From Sphagnum compactum (Eukaryota > Bryophyta > Sphagnopsida > Sphagnales): a DNA stretch of 64,000 nt. The stretch is from assembly GCA_965153455.1 (NCBI GenBank), contig OZ234498.1:10974001-11038000 (forward strand), written 5' to 3'. The position numbers were made by a program, and so were the translations under genes. Of the stretch, positions 11,966 to 22,409 are shown piece after piece; positions within the stretch are counted from its first letter, which is position 1, and each line of letters begins with the position of its first letter. The notes under the pieces are model-generated. The model was not told where the DNA came from. It ran no database searches and saw only the letters and a list, made by a program, of their open reading frames with translations.

Positions 11966-13418
11966 CTATTCAGACCTCTGCAAAGTTGAAACAAAACTTG
12001 AAGCAGCAAAAGCAGCTGATCCTCCAATGACAGAAATAGCAGCAACAAGCACCTGAAGCACTACCAAGGGAGTAGAATCTTCAGGGACAAGATACACAAA
12101 AGCTGGTCCTAAGAGAAAGAGCACTAATGCAGTTGCCAAAAGGTTCCCAGGTGTCTTGGGGTTAGTAGCTGCTGATAGCACCCCCAGGTCTTCAGCCTTC
12201 GACAGAAGACCCAACTTCTCAATGGATGAGAGAGACAGACCCAAGTTTTCTGCAGTGGAAAGAAGGCCTGCTTTCTCTGCCTTTGAAAGCAATCTCAGTT
12301 GCTCCACTCGCGATAACAGTTTTATAGCTTCTGGTTGCTCTAACACCTTATCACGAACTTTTGCAGATTTGTCACCATCCTGGATTACCTTCACCTATGG
12401 CATTTTCAACAAACCAAAATCAGAACCAGTGATGCATCATCACAGGCAACATTCTCCTAAAATCAGCCTGACAGACCTCAAACAAAAGGATCATGCAAAG
12501 TTCCAAACTGTTCTCATTCAACTCAAGTCAGTTTCTGTGGAAAATATGAAAAGAGTTCTTCAGTCCTGTGTTCTATCACCTGTATCACAAAGGGTTAGCT
12601 GGGGCAAACTCCACAGAGACAAATCTGGTTCTATTGTGTCATACCTAGAGAACACATTTGAATGTCCCAATATCCATGCCCTAGCTCTGCGGTGGAAAGA
12701 CTGCACATAAATTTTGTAATAGATCACATGCCTTATGTTGCAACAATGCTAGTTCATACAACAGTATGTCGTCCTGGCTTTCTACATCCATGCCCACTCT
12801 CTTGGCCAACATGCTTGTTGCTAGATATACTGTTGGAAGCACTTTAGTGGCCATTCATTGAGACTGGATGTTGTATCATCGTCCAGTGCATGACATCCAA
12901 GAACTCCTGAGATTCTGAACCCTAATGGCCTCCTTTGTTAGTACATTTCTAAGAGTGCAATTGAGGATGCATTTCTCATAAGTTCAGGCTCCTAATAATA
13001 ATCTCGCAATGCCACTTCCTGACATGTATAAATGCATCCAAACCACAATATTCCTTTTGCCTGTCAAGAGGCAAAACTGATTGAGTCTACTCCGTTGTCG
13101 ATGCCTGACAAAAAAATGCGATCGTTCTTCCGCCTCGCCTTGTAGAGGCGGAAGAAGGATTGTACTTTTTTTTTGCAAGGAGGAGAAGAGGAAGCGATTT
13201 GGCTATGGACATACCCTTTTGCCGCCAACATAGCGCGTGCCAGAGCTGCCCGGGCGTCTGGATTCTGTCGCAGCTTTTACAATCGTCCTAAATGGTTCAG
13301 CATTCACAAGCCGCTTTGTTGCATGGAATTGTACGACGACTCCCCGCATTGAACTAGAACTAGACAGTAGTGTCGATGCTGTCCCGCGCATACTAGCTGC
13401 ACACATACCTTCCGCCAT
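11966..13418 (-). CDS. RIQ: RIQ1/RIQ2-like thylakoid protein (DUF1118)
   Basis: Two exons on the minus strand: 13418-13215 and 12394-11966, with an 818-base intron (donor AAAAGG|GTATGT, acceptor CCATAG|GTG) between codons. The predicted protein has 210 residues. The first ~60 are rich in Ser, Arg and Ala with almost no acid, as in a chloroplast transit peptide. Residues ~91-142 hold about four repeats of the form LLSKAExLGLL, typical of DUF1118. Two membrane segments follow (about 152-171 and 178-200). In Arabidopsis the two family members, RIQ1 and RIQ2, are grana thylakoid proteins whose loss lowers non-photochemical quenching and alters grana stacking. The ATG at 13418 is the first in frame; the open frame continues upstream to 13490 without another ATG. 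The family call is firm, the exact orthologue is not. Confidence 0.88.
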
Positions 13419-14013
13419 TTCGCCCTTCTTCTGATTCTTCTTCCTTCGCGTTGCTGTGCAACCGAAATCTTGAGCGATTCTTTCTTTCACTTGTCTCCCC
13501 GCAAAATCTCCCTTAACTAGACTTCCCTATATCCAAAAACACTCCTGCCTGGATAACCTGAAATCTCACCAAATCATCCAAGGTCACCAAACGACAGGAC
13601 ACAGAAATGTTCGTTACCTGCGGATTTCCTATTTCTATTCTCTCCACCTTCTGTTTGCAAAACAGATACAAAACAGCGTCAAGCTTGATTTCCTCCTCCT
13701 CCTCCTCCTCCTCCTTCTTTTGCTTCTTCTCAGACAACAAAAGGTAATAACAAACAATAACGGACAAGGAAATCAAGTCTCATTGCAACTCGGCATCAAT
13801 TTAGATCAGCTCTTGCAACGGAGTGTACACAGTTGCATGATCGGTGCAGAAAATGCGTGCGCCCGCGCGCGCCAGCAAGCCCCCGAGCGACACTCTGAAA
13901 GGAAAGAGGCGTAGCTGCAAGCGACCCCTCCCAGCGCTGCCACTCGTCGTATTACCCGCTGTGCAATAGCTCTGGATGAGACTCACATGACATTTTGTAC
14001 TCCGGTTCAAATC
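13419..14013. promoter_or_regulatory. 5' region of RIQ gene
   Basis: Contains the upstream sequence and probable 5' UTR of the minus-strand RIQ gene. Visible features are a (CCT)n run on the plus strand at about 13690-13715, which is GGA-rich on the gene strand, and a GC-rich patch with CGCGCGC at about 13858-13875. No clear TATA box was fixed. Confidence 0.4.
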
Positions 14014-14580
14014 TCCAAAATCCAAAGGATAACTACACTTACCTCCGGTCGCACATAATGTCCTCTGATCTGACCATTATGGATGGACCCGATCTATGAA
14101 CCGCAGTTAGGTATGAGAGCTTCCAAGCGATTGAATGAGACCTCTATTATCCGGGGTCTAAAAATCGTGAAATCCAAAGGATAACCACACCTACCTCCAG
14201 TCCCCTATAATATCCGCTGGTTCAACCATGGTGGATGGACCCCATGGATGAACCGCACGTAGTTACGAGAGTTTCCATCTGACTGGGAGACCTTCATTCT
14301 CTGGTTGAAATCTCCAAATCCAAACGACAACCACGCCTACCTCTGGTCCTGGACATGATATCCTTTGGTCCGACCATCGTGGATGGATCCCATGGATGAA
14401 TCCCACTTTAGTTACCAAGAGTTTCCAGGGGACTCAGATCTTTATTCTCCTGAACAAATCGTCAAGTCCATAGGATAACCACACCTACCACTGGTCCGAG
14501 CATCATGGATGAACCCCATGGATGAATTTTGAATTTCACTTAGTTATGAGAGATTCCAGAGGACTGGGTTCTTCCACCCA
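14014..14580. repeat. ~148-bp tandem repeat, about four copies
   Basis: The phrase TCCAAAGGATAACCACACCT recurs in diverged form starting at 14021, 14173, 14319 and 14467, giving periods of 152, 146 and 148 bases. Each unit also holds a GGATGGACCCCATGGATGAA-like word and a TTACGAGAGTTTCCA-like word. Copies are diverged by substitutions and small indels. The array lies about 0.6-1.2 kb upstream of the RIQ start codon. Confidence 0.85.
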
Positions 14581-14866
14581 CTTGGTGACTTTTATTTTTC
14601 TGTCAATTTTGTGACATAGCCAAAGTGGCACTCATCCGTGAGACGCTGGTAATTTCATCCAAAGAAAATTTGGATGTAGCAGCATATGAAATTGAAAAAA
14701 AGTTTAATCATGATTTCTGTTATATTGTTGGCTACCGTAATGAAGCCCACTAAACGTTTTTCAATTTTTAACGATTTATTCTACTTGCAAAAATTTCTTA
14801 AAATTTTTGAGTTTCATGCTAATGTGCACTATTAATGATGATCAACTTTCTTTTTTTTCTTATGTT

Positions 14867-15020
14867 GGCGCCCCGATCTTAGATGTACGTTGACTAATCG
14901 TCGTTGGTGTCAGCTGCGAAGCCAGCGTTCAGCCGGCGCACTCGTAGGCAATCAGCTGCTCCCCAACGCCTCGCTGGAGCGCGACGAAAAGGCGTCATAT
15001 GGTCTTTTTTTTCTTATGTT
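14867..15020. other. GC-rich insert flanked by a 17-bp direct repeat
   Basis: About 137 bases of GC-rich DNA (14867-15003) lie in otherwise very AT-rich sequence. The exact 17-mer CTTTTTTTTCTTATGTT occurs on both sides, at 14850-14866 and 15004-15020, as a target duplication would. The insert reads open on the plus strand but resembles no protein I know. It could be a short retroposed or filler sequence. I cannot name the source. Confidence 0.6.
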
Positions 15021-15121
15021 TTCATATGGTTTTCAAAAATTCATTGTTATTTATGTCAATGTCAAATTTAATTTTAATTAAATATATATTTCATGGCCAT
15101 GAAAGAACACATGTTCGTTTG

Positions 15122-15766
15122 TTTTTTCCATATCCATGTTGGGGTGAAAGCATGGTCAATTAGACCAAAAAGTATCTCCATTTAAAATCACATTCTAAAA
15201 TATGATAATTTTTTACAAAAACATAAGAAAATAGATTGGAAAGTTTTTTATCTTTCATTTTGAAAAACATCTATGCTTACGTTGGGTTTATGATAAGTTG
15301 AATATCAAAATTTGAAAAACTTTAGTATAATAAAAGTAAGTAACAAATAGGTTTGAAAATAACTGGTAAATATTTTTTTCAAACCTACTTTTATCCTACG
15401 AGCTAGATATATTTTTATTAATGTGAAAAAGATGAAAAGCCACAAGTACATTTTAAGGCCCCATTAATTCAAAATGTTTAAAAATTGTAATATTTCATCT
15501 ACTTATAATTTACATAAGTACTATAAAGTAGACTATGACCTCTGTTTGAATTCCCATAAATCTATTTAAATCTACTTTAAACATGTGCTCTTTATTTAAA
15601 GTGTTAACAAAGTTGAAGCAAATGTTCATATTTATCTTTGAACTGAATAATATTTTTAAGTTCAATACATCAAAGCATACTTCCTAGCTACTTTTCATTT
15701 ATGTTGCAAGGAACATTTGTGGTCTAATTTACCATGCTTTCACCCGTTGGTGGATAGGGGAAAAAA
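15122..15766. mobile_element. MITE-like element with ~46-bp terminal inverted repeats
   Basis: The left arm 15122-15167 and the right arm 15718-15766 are inverted copies. The core GGGTGAAAGCATGGT and the flanking AATTAGACC are shared, with a diverged outer part TTTTTTCC...TATCCA. The ~550 bases between them are AT-rich and non-coding. Size, inverted ends and lack of a gene fit a non-autonomous DNA transposon. I could not define a target duplication or assign a superfamily. Confidence 0.7.
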
Positions 15767-16071
15767 GTGAGGTAGTTATAAAATGAAGGTAGTTTTTAAG
15801 AAAGTTGAGACATAATTATTTAAAAAGTTAATAGAAAAAATAGTTATTAAAAACATGATTTTTATTTTTAAACTTGAAAATTGGTATCATAAAAAAAACA
15901 TGTGAAAAAATCGCATTATCTATAATTCATTGTAATTTTTTTCTTTATAAATTTCTAGTGTGACAATATTTGAAGTTGAAGTTGATTATGAAAATTCAAC
16001 AGTATTTACATAATTCATTAATTCTAACGATGATGATTCATTGGAACTAGTTTAGGTAGGATGACTATAAG
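15767..16071. other. Repeat DNA forming the left flank of E2
   Basis: AT-rich with no gene. The last ~45 bases before E2 continue, after the element, at 23426. The joined flank resembles a second genomic copy at about 26670-26760, so E2 inserted into a pre-existing dispersed repeat. Confidence 0.6.
16067..16071 (+). repeat. Target-site duplication of E2, left copy
   Basis: ATAAG directly precedes the 5' LTR, and the same five bases follow the 3' LTR at 23421-23425. Five bases is the usual length for Ty3/gypsy integrases. Confidence 0.92.
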
Positions 16072-17082
16072 TGTCGCAACCCTAGCTTTGGGCCCGGGAC
16101 CAAAGGCAAAGGGGTTATAAGGTTGCGGGTCAAGAGGAAACCCGGGAGTTAAACCAAGAGGTTGCTCGGGAGTTAAACCAAGAGGAAGCCCGGGAGCCAA
16201 GGCAAGAGAAAGCCCGGGAGTCACATCACACTCCCGGGAGTGTAAGAAAGTGTGAGGGAGTGTGAGGGAGTGAACACTCACACTCCCAAGGCAACTCCCA
16301 CTTTGGGGAGATGGAGTCCCGGTGGACTCCCAAAACTTCAGAGAGCAATTGCAGGTGTCAAACCTCAATGTCTTGTGGCGTTCTTTATATCATTGGAAAG
16401 CTCTTGAAGCGTAGATATCTAAAATGGGCTCGCATAGCTCATTTGGACATCTGAAACACAAGTTATGGCCAAAAGAAGGATCGGGAGTCGAATTCCCGGG
16501 AGTCTGCCAGTTTTGACTCCCGACCACTAAAAGTCGGGAATCGACCCGAAATACTAGGCTGCAGAGGACGTGCCACATATCGTTGGAAAGCTCTCGACGA
16601 GAGCTACAACTTTGCTTCAGACCGCATCGCGATCCGAGGTCTGCTCGCAAAGTTATGGGGCTCCAAAGTCGCGGGAGTCGCATTTGGCGCGATTTCGGGA
16701 CTCCCACGCGGGAGTCCCGGGAAAAATAGCCATTTGGATGTAGCCTCCGTGGAGAGCTGCAGAGTATACTATAAGGGGGAAGGTGGTGGCTTCCCCCAAG
16801 TCCGGGCCGTGGTGAGTCTTGTGTGTCTGTGTTGCCCGTGGCTCGTCCTAGCACCAAAGGTGCTCCAACTATGCACTAACCACTTTGTGTGGGTTGTGTG
16901 CAGGCCCGTGTGAGTGAATAAGCTTGTCAATTCTTCCTAGTCTATCCCGGGACTTCTAGCACACCCCTCTCACCCCCCCTCTAGTGCTAGAAGTCGGGAG
17001 CGTGCTCCAAGTTCCAACTCCTTCCGCATTGCCACATACTTGGACCCTCAAGTGGGTCCACTAGGAACTTGGGAGTGCGTCA
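16072..17082 (+). repeat. 5' LTR of E2 (1011 bp)
   Basis: Starts TGTCGCAACC and ends GTGCGTCA. The first 200 bases contain about four short tandem units built on CCCGGGAGT(T)AAACCAAGAG (16137-16245), followed by repeated GTGAGGGAGT. A TATA-like CTTTATATCA lies at about 16383-16392. Open frames on the minus strand inside it occur identically in both LTRs and are not genes. Confidence 0.95.
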
Positions 17083-17084
17083 CT

Positions 17085-17099
17085 TGGTATCAGAGCTCC
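17085..17099 (+). promoter_or_regulatory. Primer-binding site of E2 (initiator tRNA-Met)
   Basis: TGGTATCAGAGCTCC begins two bases after the 5' LTR. The first 12 bases match the classic plant initiator tRNA-Met 3'-end complement used by many gypsy and copia elements. Confidence 0.92.
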
Positions 17100-17131
17100 G
17101 GTGAGCTCGATCCACTTATTGGGGAGTTCCG

Positions 17132-20100
17132 ATGGCACCAAGGAAGACCCGCAAGCTAGTCCAAGAGCCCGTGGTGGAAGAACCCACCCAAGACCTAGAT
17201 GTTCCTCCCGAAGCTATGAGGGAGGAGGAACAAAACCATTCCGAAGATGAAGAAGACCGTGTTAACCTTGAGGAGCATGAAAATGAAGAGGAGCAACCTA
17301 ATGCGGTGCTCTTCACCCCGGAACAATTGGAGGTCTTACTCAAAATGAATAGGCCCGATTTTAGTGAATTGGTTGAGGCCCTCAAGGGAGGTTCATCCAA
17401 AAGTGTGGGGTTCAAGCCCGCTAGGCCCGGGAACTTTGATGGGGCCCGGGATCGGAAGGTTGTGGATGCTTGGCTTGCGGAAATGGAGGACTACCTTCAT
17501 GCCGCCAAGGTTGGTCGGCATTCGGCCGTGGAACTTGCCCAATCCTATTTGAAGGGCTATGCCTCCACATGGTGGAGGACGGTGAGGCAAGAAGAAGGGA
17601 AGACCCATGGCTACACATGGGAATTCTTCAAGGAGCGTATTGAGTTGGAATTCATTCCCAAGAATTCCGACTACATTTCAAGATGCAAACTCCGTGACCT
17701 TGAGAATGGGAGCAATGACAACTTGCGCCAATATGTGAGGGCTTACTCCGAACTCATGCTTGAGATTCGACATATGCATGAGTTAGACCGGGTGTGCCAC
17801 TTTGTGATGGGACTTCCCACTTGGGCCAAACGCAAGCTTGAGGAGAATTGGCCCACCTCACTAACCGAAGCCATCATGAAAGTGGAAGGCTTTTCGGATG
17901 TTGGGCGTGGTGAGAAGTCCGGATTCAAAAGGGATAACAAGTTCCCTCATAAGAAGGCACGCCATGAAGGGGAATGGAACCGAGGCCAAGACACCTCAAA
18001 AGGGGAAAAACCTAAACAATTCCAAGGCTCGGGTTTCAAACCCAAGGGAAATTTTGTGAAGAAAGGGGCTCCTTTCAAAGGGAGCCAACCCAAAGGAGAT
18101 GTTAGTGGCAAACCTAAGGGAACATGTTTCAATTGTAATGAAGTGGGCCATTACTCCAAAGATTGCCCCAAACCCAAACCGGGGAGTGGGGCTTCTAAGG
18201 TAATTGCCCTCACCTCCCACCTAGCCGAAGGTGAATGTAACCGCCTTATTTTCTTAAAAGGGAAAGTTTCTAAGCGGGAAGTTTTATGTCTTTTGGACAC
18301 AGGCGCTTCCCACAACTTCATAACCCAAGAAAGTGCCCAAAGAATGGAGCTCCGGTTGGAGGAGCTCAAGGCACCCATAGAGGTGCATTTTGCGGATGGG
18401 ATTCCCCATCCCACCAAGTTGCAAGCAAGAGATGTGCCGCTCCAATTGGGGAATTGGAGAGGCAAGGTGGATTTGTTAGTCTCCACCTTAGGGGGCATGG
18501 ATTGCATTTTGGGAATGGAATTCATCACACAAAACAATGTGCTCATAGAAGGGCACAATAGGCTAGTTAGGATCCCATCCAAGAGTGGGATTGTGCGGGT
18601 GAAGGCACATGAAGTGCCTAGTGTGGGTGAGACCACCATCCACTTGATGTTGGGAAAGAACTTGGAAAAAGAATGTGGGGGAGGCTACGGCATGTTATGT
18701 GTGATGCGGGTGTTGGATGAGTTTGAACCAAAGGAGGCCACCAAGGTGGTGAGCCCCCACAAGTGCATCAAGCAAGTGTTAGAGGAATTCCCGGATGTGA
18801 TGCCCGAAGAGTTGCCCGACGAGTTGCCCCCGAGAAGACAAGTGGACCATGCCATTGAGGTGGTCCCGGGAGTGGCACCTCCCGCTAAGGCCCCGTATCG
18901 AATGAGTCATGAAGAGTTAAAAGAGCTCAAGGTTCAACTCGAAGAACTCCTTGCAAAGGGATACATCAAGCCTAGCAAGTCACCATATGGGGCGCCCGTC
19001 CTTTTTGCTCACAAGAAGGATGGGACTTTGAGGATGTGCGTAGATTATAGAGCCCTCAACAAGGTGACGGTGAAGAATCGGTACCCATTGCCTCGGATTG
19101 ATGACTTGTTTGATCGGCTTTCGGGAGCCAAAGTGTTTAGTAGGATTGACCTACGTTCGGGATACTACCAAATTCGAATTGCACAAGGGGATGAAGAGAA
19201 AACCGCTTGCCGCACAAGGTATGGTTCATATGAATTCTTGGTGATGCCATTTGGGCTCACCAATGCACCCGCCACATTTTGCACCCTCATGAATGACATT
19301 TTCCGAGAGTGGCTTGATGATTTTGTGGTCGTCTACATAGACGACATTTTGATCTATAGTAGCTCCTTGGAGGAGCATGCGGAGCACCTTCGTAAGGTGT
19401 TCCAAAGGTTAAAAGAAAACAAGTTGTATGCCAAGTTCGAGAAGTGTGAGTTTGGAGTCTCGGAGGTGGACTTCCTTGGGCATAGGATCACCCAAGAAGG
19501 TTTGAAAATGGATGACCACAAGGTGAAAGCAATCTTGGATTGGGAACCACCTAAGTCCGTTCCCGCCTTAAGGTCCTTTTTGGGATTGGCTTCTTATTAT
19601 CGCAAGTTCATCAAGAACTTTGCAAAGATAGCCACACCTTTGACAAACCTTTTGAAGAAGTCATCCGGGACTTATGAATGGGAGGAGGCATGCAATGAGG
19701 CCTTTGAGACTTTGAAAGGCATTTTGGTGAAGGCGCCCGTGTTGAAGTTGCCCGATTTTGACAAGGACTTTGAGATCCATTCCGATGCGTCCGACTTTGC
19801 CATAGGAGGAGTCCTAGTGCAAGATGGAAGGCCGGTGGCCTTCGAAAGCAAGAAGTTGAATGAGACGGAGCGAAGGTGGCCAACCCATGAAAAGGAAATG
19901 TGGGCCGTGATACATTGTCTCAAGACTTGGGGCCATTACATAGGTTCCAAAGATGTGGTGGTGTGGACCGACAATGTCACCTTGAAGTACTTCGCAACTC
20001 AACCAAAGTTGTCATCAAAACAAGTGAGATGGCAAGACACATTGGCTTTGTTCAATGTGGACATTCGGCATAAGCCCGGGAAGGAAAATGTGGTGCCGGA

Positions 20101-21622
20101 CGCATTGAGTCGGAAACACCAACTCAAAGTGGTGTATGTGGGAGAAACAAAGTTCCAAAAGGATGTTCGACTTGGGAGCCGTCGGGATGAATTTGCCAAG
20201 GAAAGGAAGCAAGACGTTCAAAAGGGGATCAAGTCCCACTTCCACTTGCGAGATGGACTTTTGTGGTATAAGCAAAGTCGGCTCTATGTTCCAAAAGGGA
20301 GGCTAAGAGATGTGCTTTTGAAGGAATGCCATGATGGGCCCCTTGCGGGTCACGGTGGTGCAAAGCGCACCACCACATTCCTCAAGAAGTCCTATTATTG
20401 GCCCAACTTGAAGGAGGATGCGGAGGAATACGTGAAGACTTGCTTGACTTGCCAACAAAACCGGGCACTCAATAAAAAGCAAGCGGGATTGTTGCGACCG
20501 TTACCCATTCCGGAAGGGCCGTGGGAAAGTGTCTCCATGGATTTCATGGTGAGTTTGCCACCATCAAAGGGGTTTGATGCGATCATGGTGGTGGTGGATC
20601 GGTTTAGCAAGATGGCACATTTCATTCCTACCAAGGATAGTGCCACGGCCCAAGAGACGGGAAGGTTGTTCTTCACCCACGTGTTCAAGCATCATGGCCT
20701 CCCAAAGGACATTGTGTCGGACTGAGACCCCAAGTTCACAAGCAAGTTTTGGAGAGCCTTGTGGAAGCGCATGGGGTCCGAGCTCAAGATGAGCACTTCC
20801 TTTCGGCCTCAAACGGATGGACAAACCGAGAGGGTGAACTTGGTGATCCAACAATTCCTAAGGAATTATGTGGCAGCGGATCAACAAGATTGGGTGGACC
20901 ATTTGGAGTTGGCCGAATTTTGTTACAACAATTCGGAGCATTCGGCAACGGGGGCCACCCCATTTCAAATGGTGACGGGCAAGTCACCAATTGTGCCCAC
21001 AACTTGGGTTGGGCAACCCCCAAGTGATGCAAGTGAGGAAGTGCCCATGGTCACACAACTTGATGAAGAAAGGCGACGCTTGTGGGAGATGGCCAAGGCC
21101 AATCTTGAGAAGGCGCATAAAAGGTACAAGAGTTTTGCGGACAAGTCCCGTCGAGAGGTGAATTTTGAAGAAGGGGATGAAGTATGGTTGAACATCAAGA
21201 ACTTCCGGTTGCCCGAAGGATTGAGCCATAAGTTCTTGGGCCCATATGCGGGTCCATTCAAAGTGTTGGAAAAGAAATTTCCCGACACTTACAAGTTAGA
21301 ACTACCGGAAAATCTCAAGGTTCACCCCATATTTCATGTTTCGCTTTTGAAGCCGGTCGTCCGTGATGCCTCAAGGCCCGATCGAGAGCACAACTCAAGG
21401 CCCCCTCCGGATTTGGTTCATAATGAACCGGAATTTGAAGTGGAGGCCGTGCTCAAGTCAAGGCAACTAAAGGGGCAAGAGCGGGAGTACTTGGTCAAGT
21501 GGAAAGGATACCATCCAATAGAGGCATCTTGGGTGAATGAGTCCGACATGGAACATGCCCAAGAAGCCATAGAAGAATTCCACAATAGACCGGCTAAAAG
21601 GCAAAGGAAACATAGAGCGTGA
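17132..21622 (+). CDS. Gag-pol-chromodomain polyprotein of E2, one nonsense codon
   Basis: A single frame of 1496 codons from the ATG at 17132 to the TGA at 21620, interrupted only by TGA at 20723. Order: acidic N-terminus; gag domain; CCHC zinc knuckle at about residues 332-345; protease LLDTGAS (Asp ~389); reverse transcriptase with YIDD at 735-738; RNase H (SDAS, Asp ~885); integrase His/Cys finger from ~1067; DDE core with Asp ~1137, Asp 1197 and Glu 1233 (exactly 35 residues after the second Asp); a GPYAGPF module; and a chromodomain at about 1435-1485 (YLVKWKGY). The nonsense codon is number 1198, right after the second catalytic Asp. E1 has CGA (Arg) there, so a single C-to-T change explains it. 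Translation would lose the final catalytic Glu and the chromodomain. All other hallmark residues look intact. Confidence 0.95.
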
Positions 21623-22397
21623 TGAGGACATCACCTTTCTTTTAGGGGGCGGAAAGTTACACAAATGTACCAAATCAAGTTGTAAGTGAAATAAAGGCTA
21701 AAGACTTCCGAGAGATTGCATCACAAACATAATAATATGTTAGAAAAGGGGGCGTTGTCAAGTGGCATGGACAAATGGAACTTTCTTGCGTAAGCCCAAA
21801 TCAAAATCGGACTCCTACTTGGGGGCTAGGAGAAATCTTGGTCCGAAAAGAGGAGGCAAGCAAGGTGAGCTTGCGGGGACGTGCACATGCCCAAAGTGCA
21901 TCCCAAGGGGTTGGTTGGTAGTGGCGGCCAACGCGGGAAGTCATGACCCCGTTCGTGTACTATAATCGCGTATCTTGGGACTTAGGCTTTTGCAAAGCCT
22001 AAACGTCGCTTCTCGTACCTTGATAAGCATACCTTTAGGAAAGGCTTGATTGTTGTGATCAAGGCGCAAGATTGCGAAAGGAGTCATGTCAAGTAGCTTA
22101 GGTCAAGATTAGGCTTGGCTTGAGTTCCTCATGAGGGGAAGGTTGAAAGAATGGCCTCCCAAATGAGGGCTTCGTCAATTAGGCTAGTTAGGTCTTTTGA
22201 CGAAGCGATGGAGGGTTTCTATTGAGACACCCTTGGACTTGCCAAGAGAGTGTTGGAAGCTTGGGGACGCCTAAGTTAGCTTGAGGCAAGGTCCGGCCGC
22301 AAGGAGTCGGCATTTGATGGCCAAGGATCCAAAAGAAAGCAATTGTAATTGTTGAAAGAAATTCTAAGTGTCAATGAGGACATTGACCTCTCCTTCT

Positions 22398-22409
22398 AGT
22401 GGGGGAGAG
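22398..22409 (+). promoter_or_regulatory. Polypurine tract of E2
   Basis: AGTGGGGGAGAG abuts the 3' LTR start, as expected for the plus-strand primer, and matches the tract of E1. Confidence 0.88.

Noticed and set aside
12156-12710. 184-codon plus-strand frame opposite the RIQ exon
   Set aside because: It is the mirror of the RIQ coding exon. The minus-strand reading gives a clear DUF1118 protein with splice sites, and this one gives none.
13514-13776. Minus-strand frame with a poly-Glu run upstream of RIQ
   Set aside because: The Glu run is a (GAG)n microsatellite in the probable 5' region of RIQ, and the frame is not joined to the RIQ exons.
16390-16857. 155-codon minus-strand frame in the E2 LTR, repeated at 22728-23195
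   Set aside because: It is identical in both LTRs because the LTRs are identical. GC-rich LTR sequence opens this frame by chance, and no protein family is recognised.
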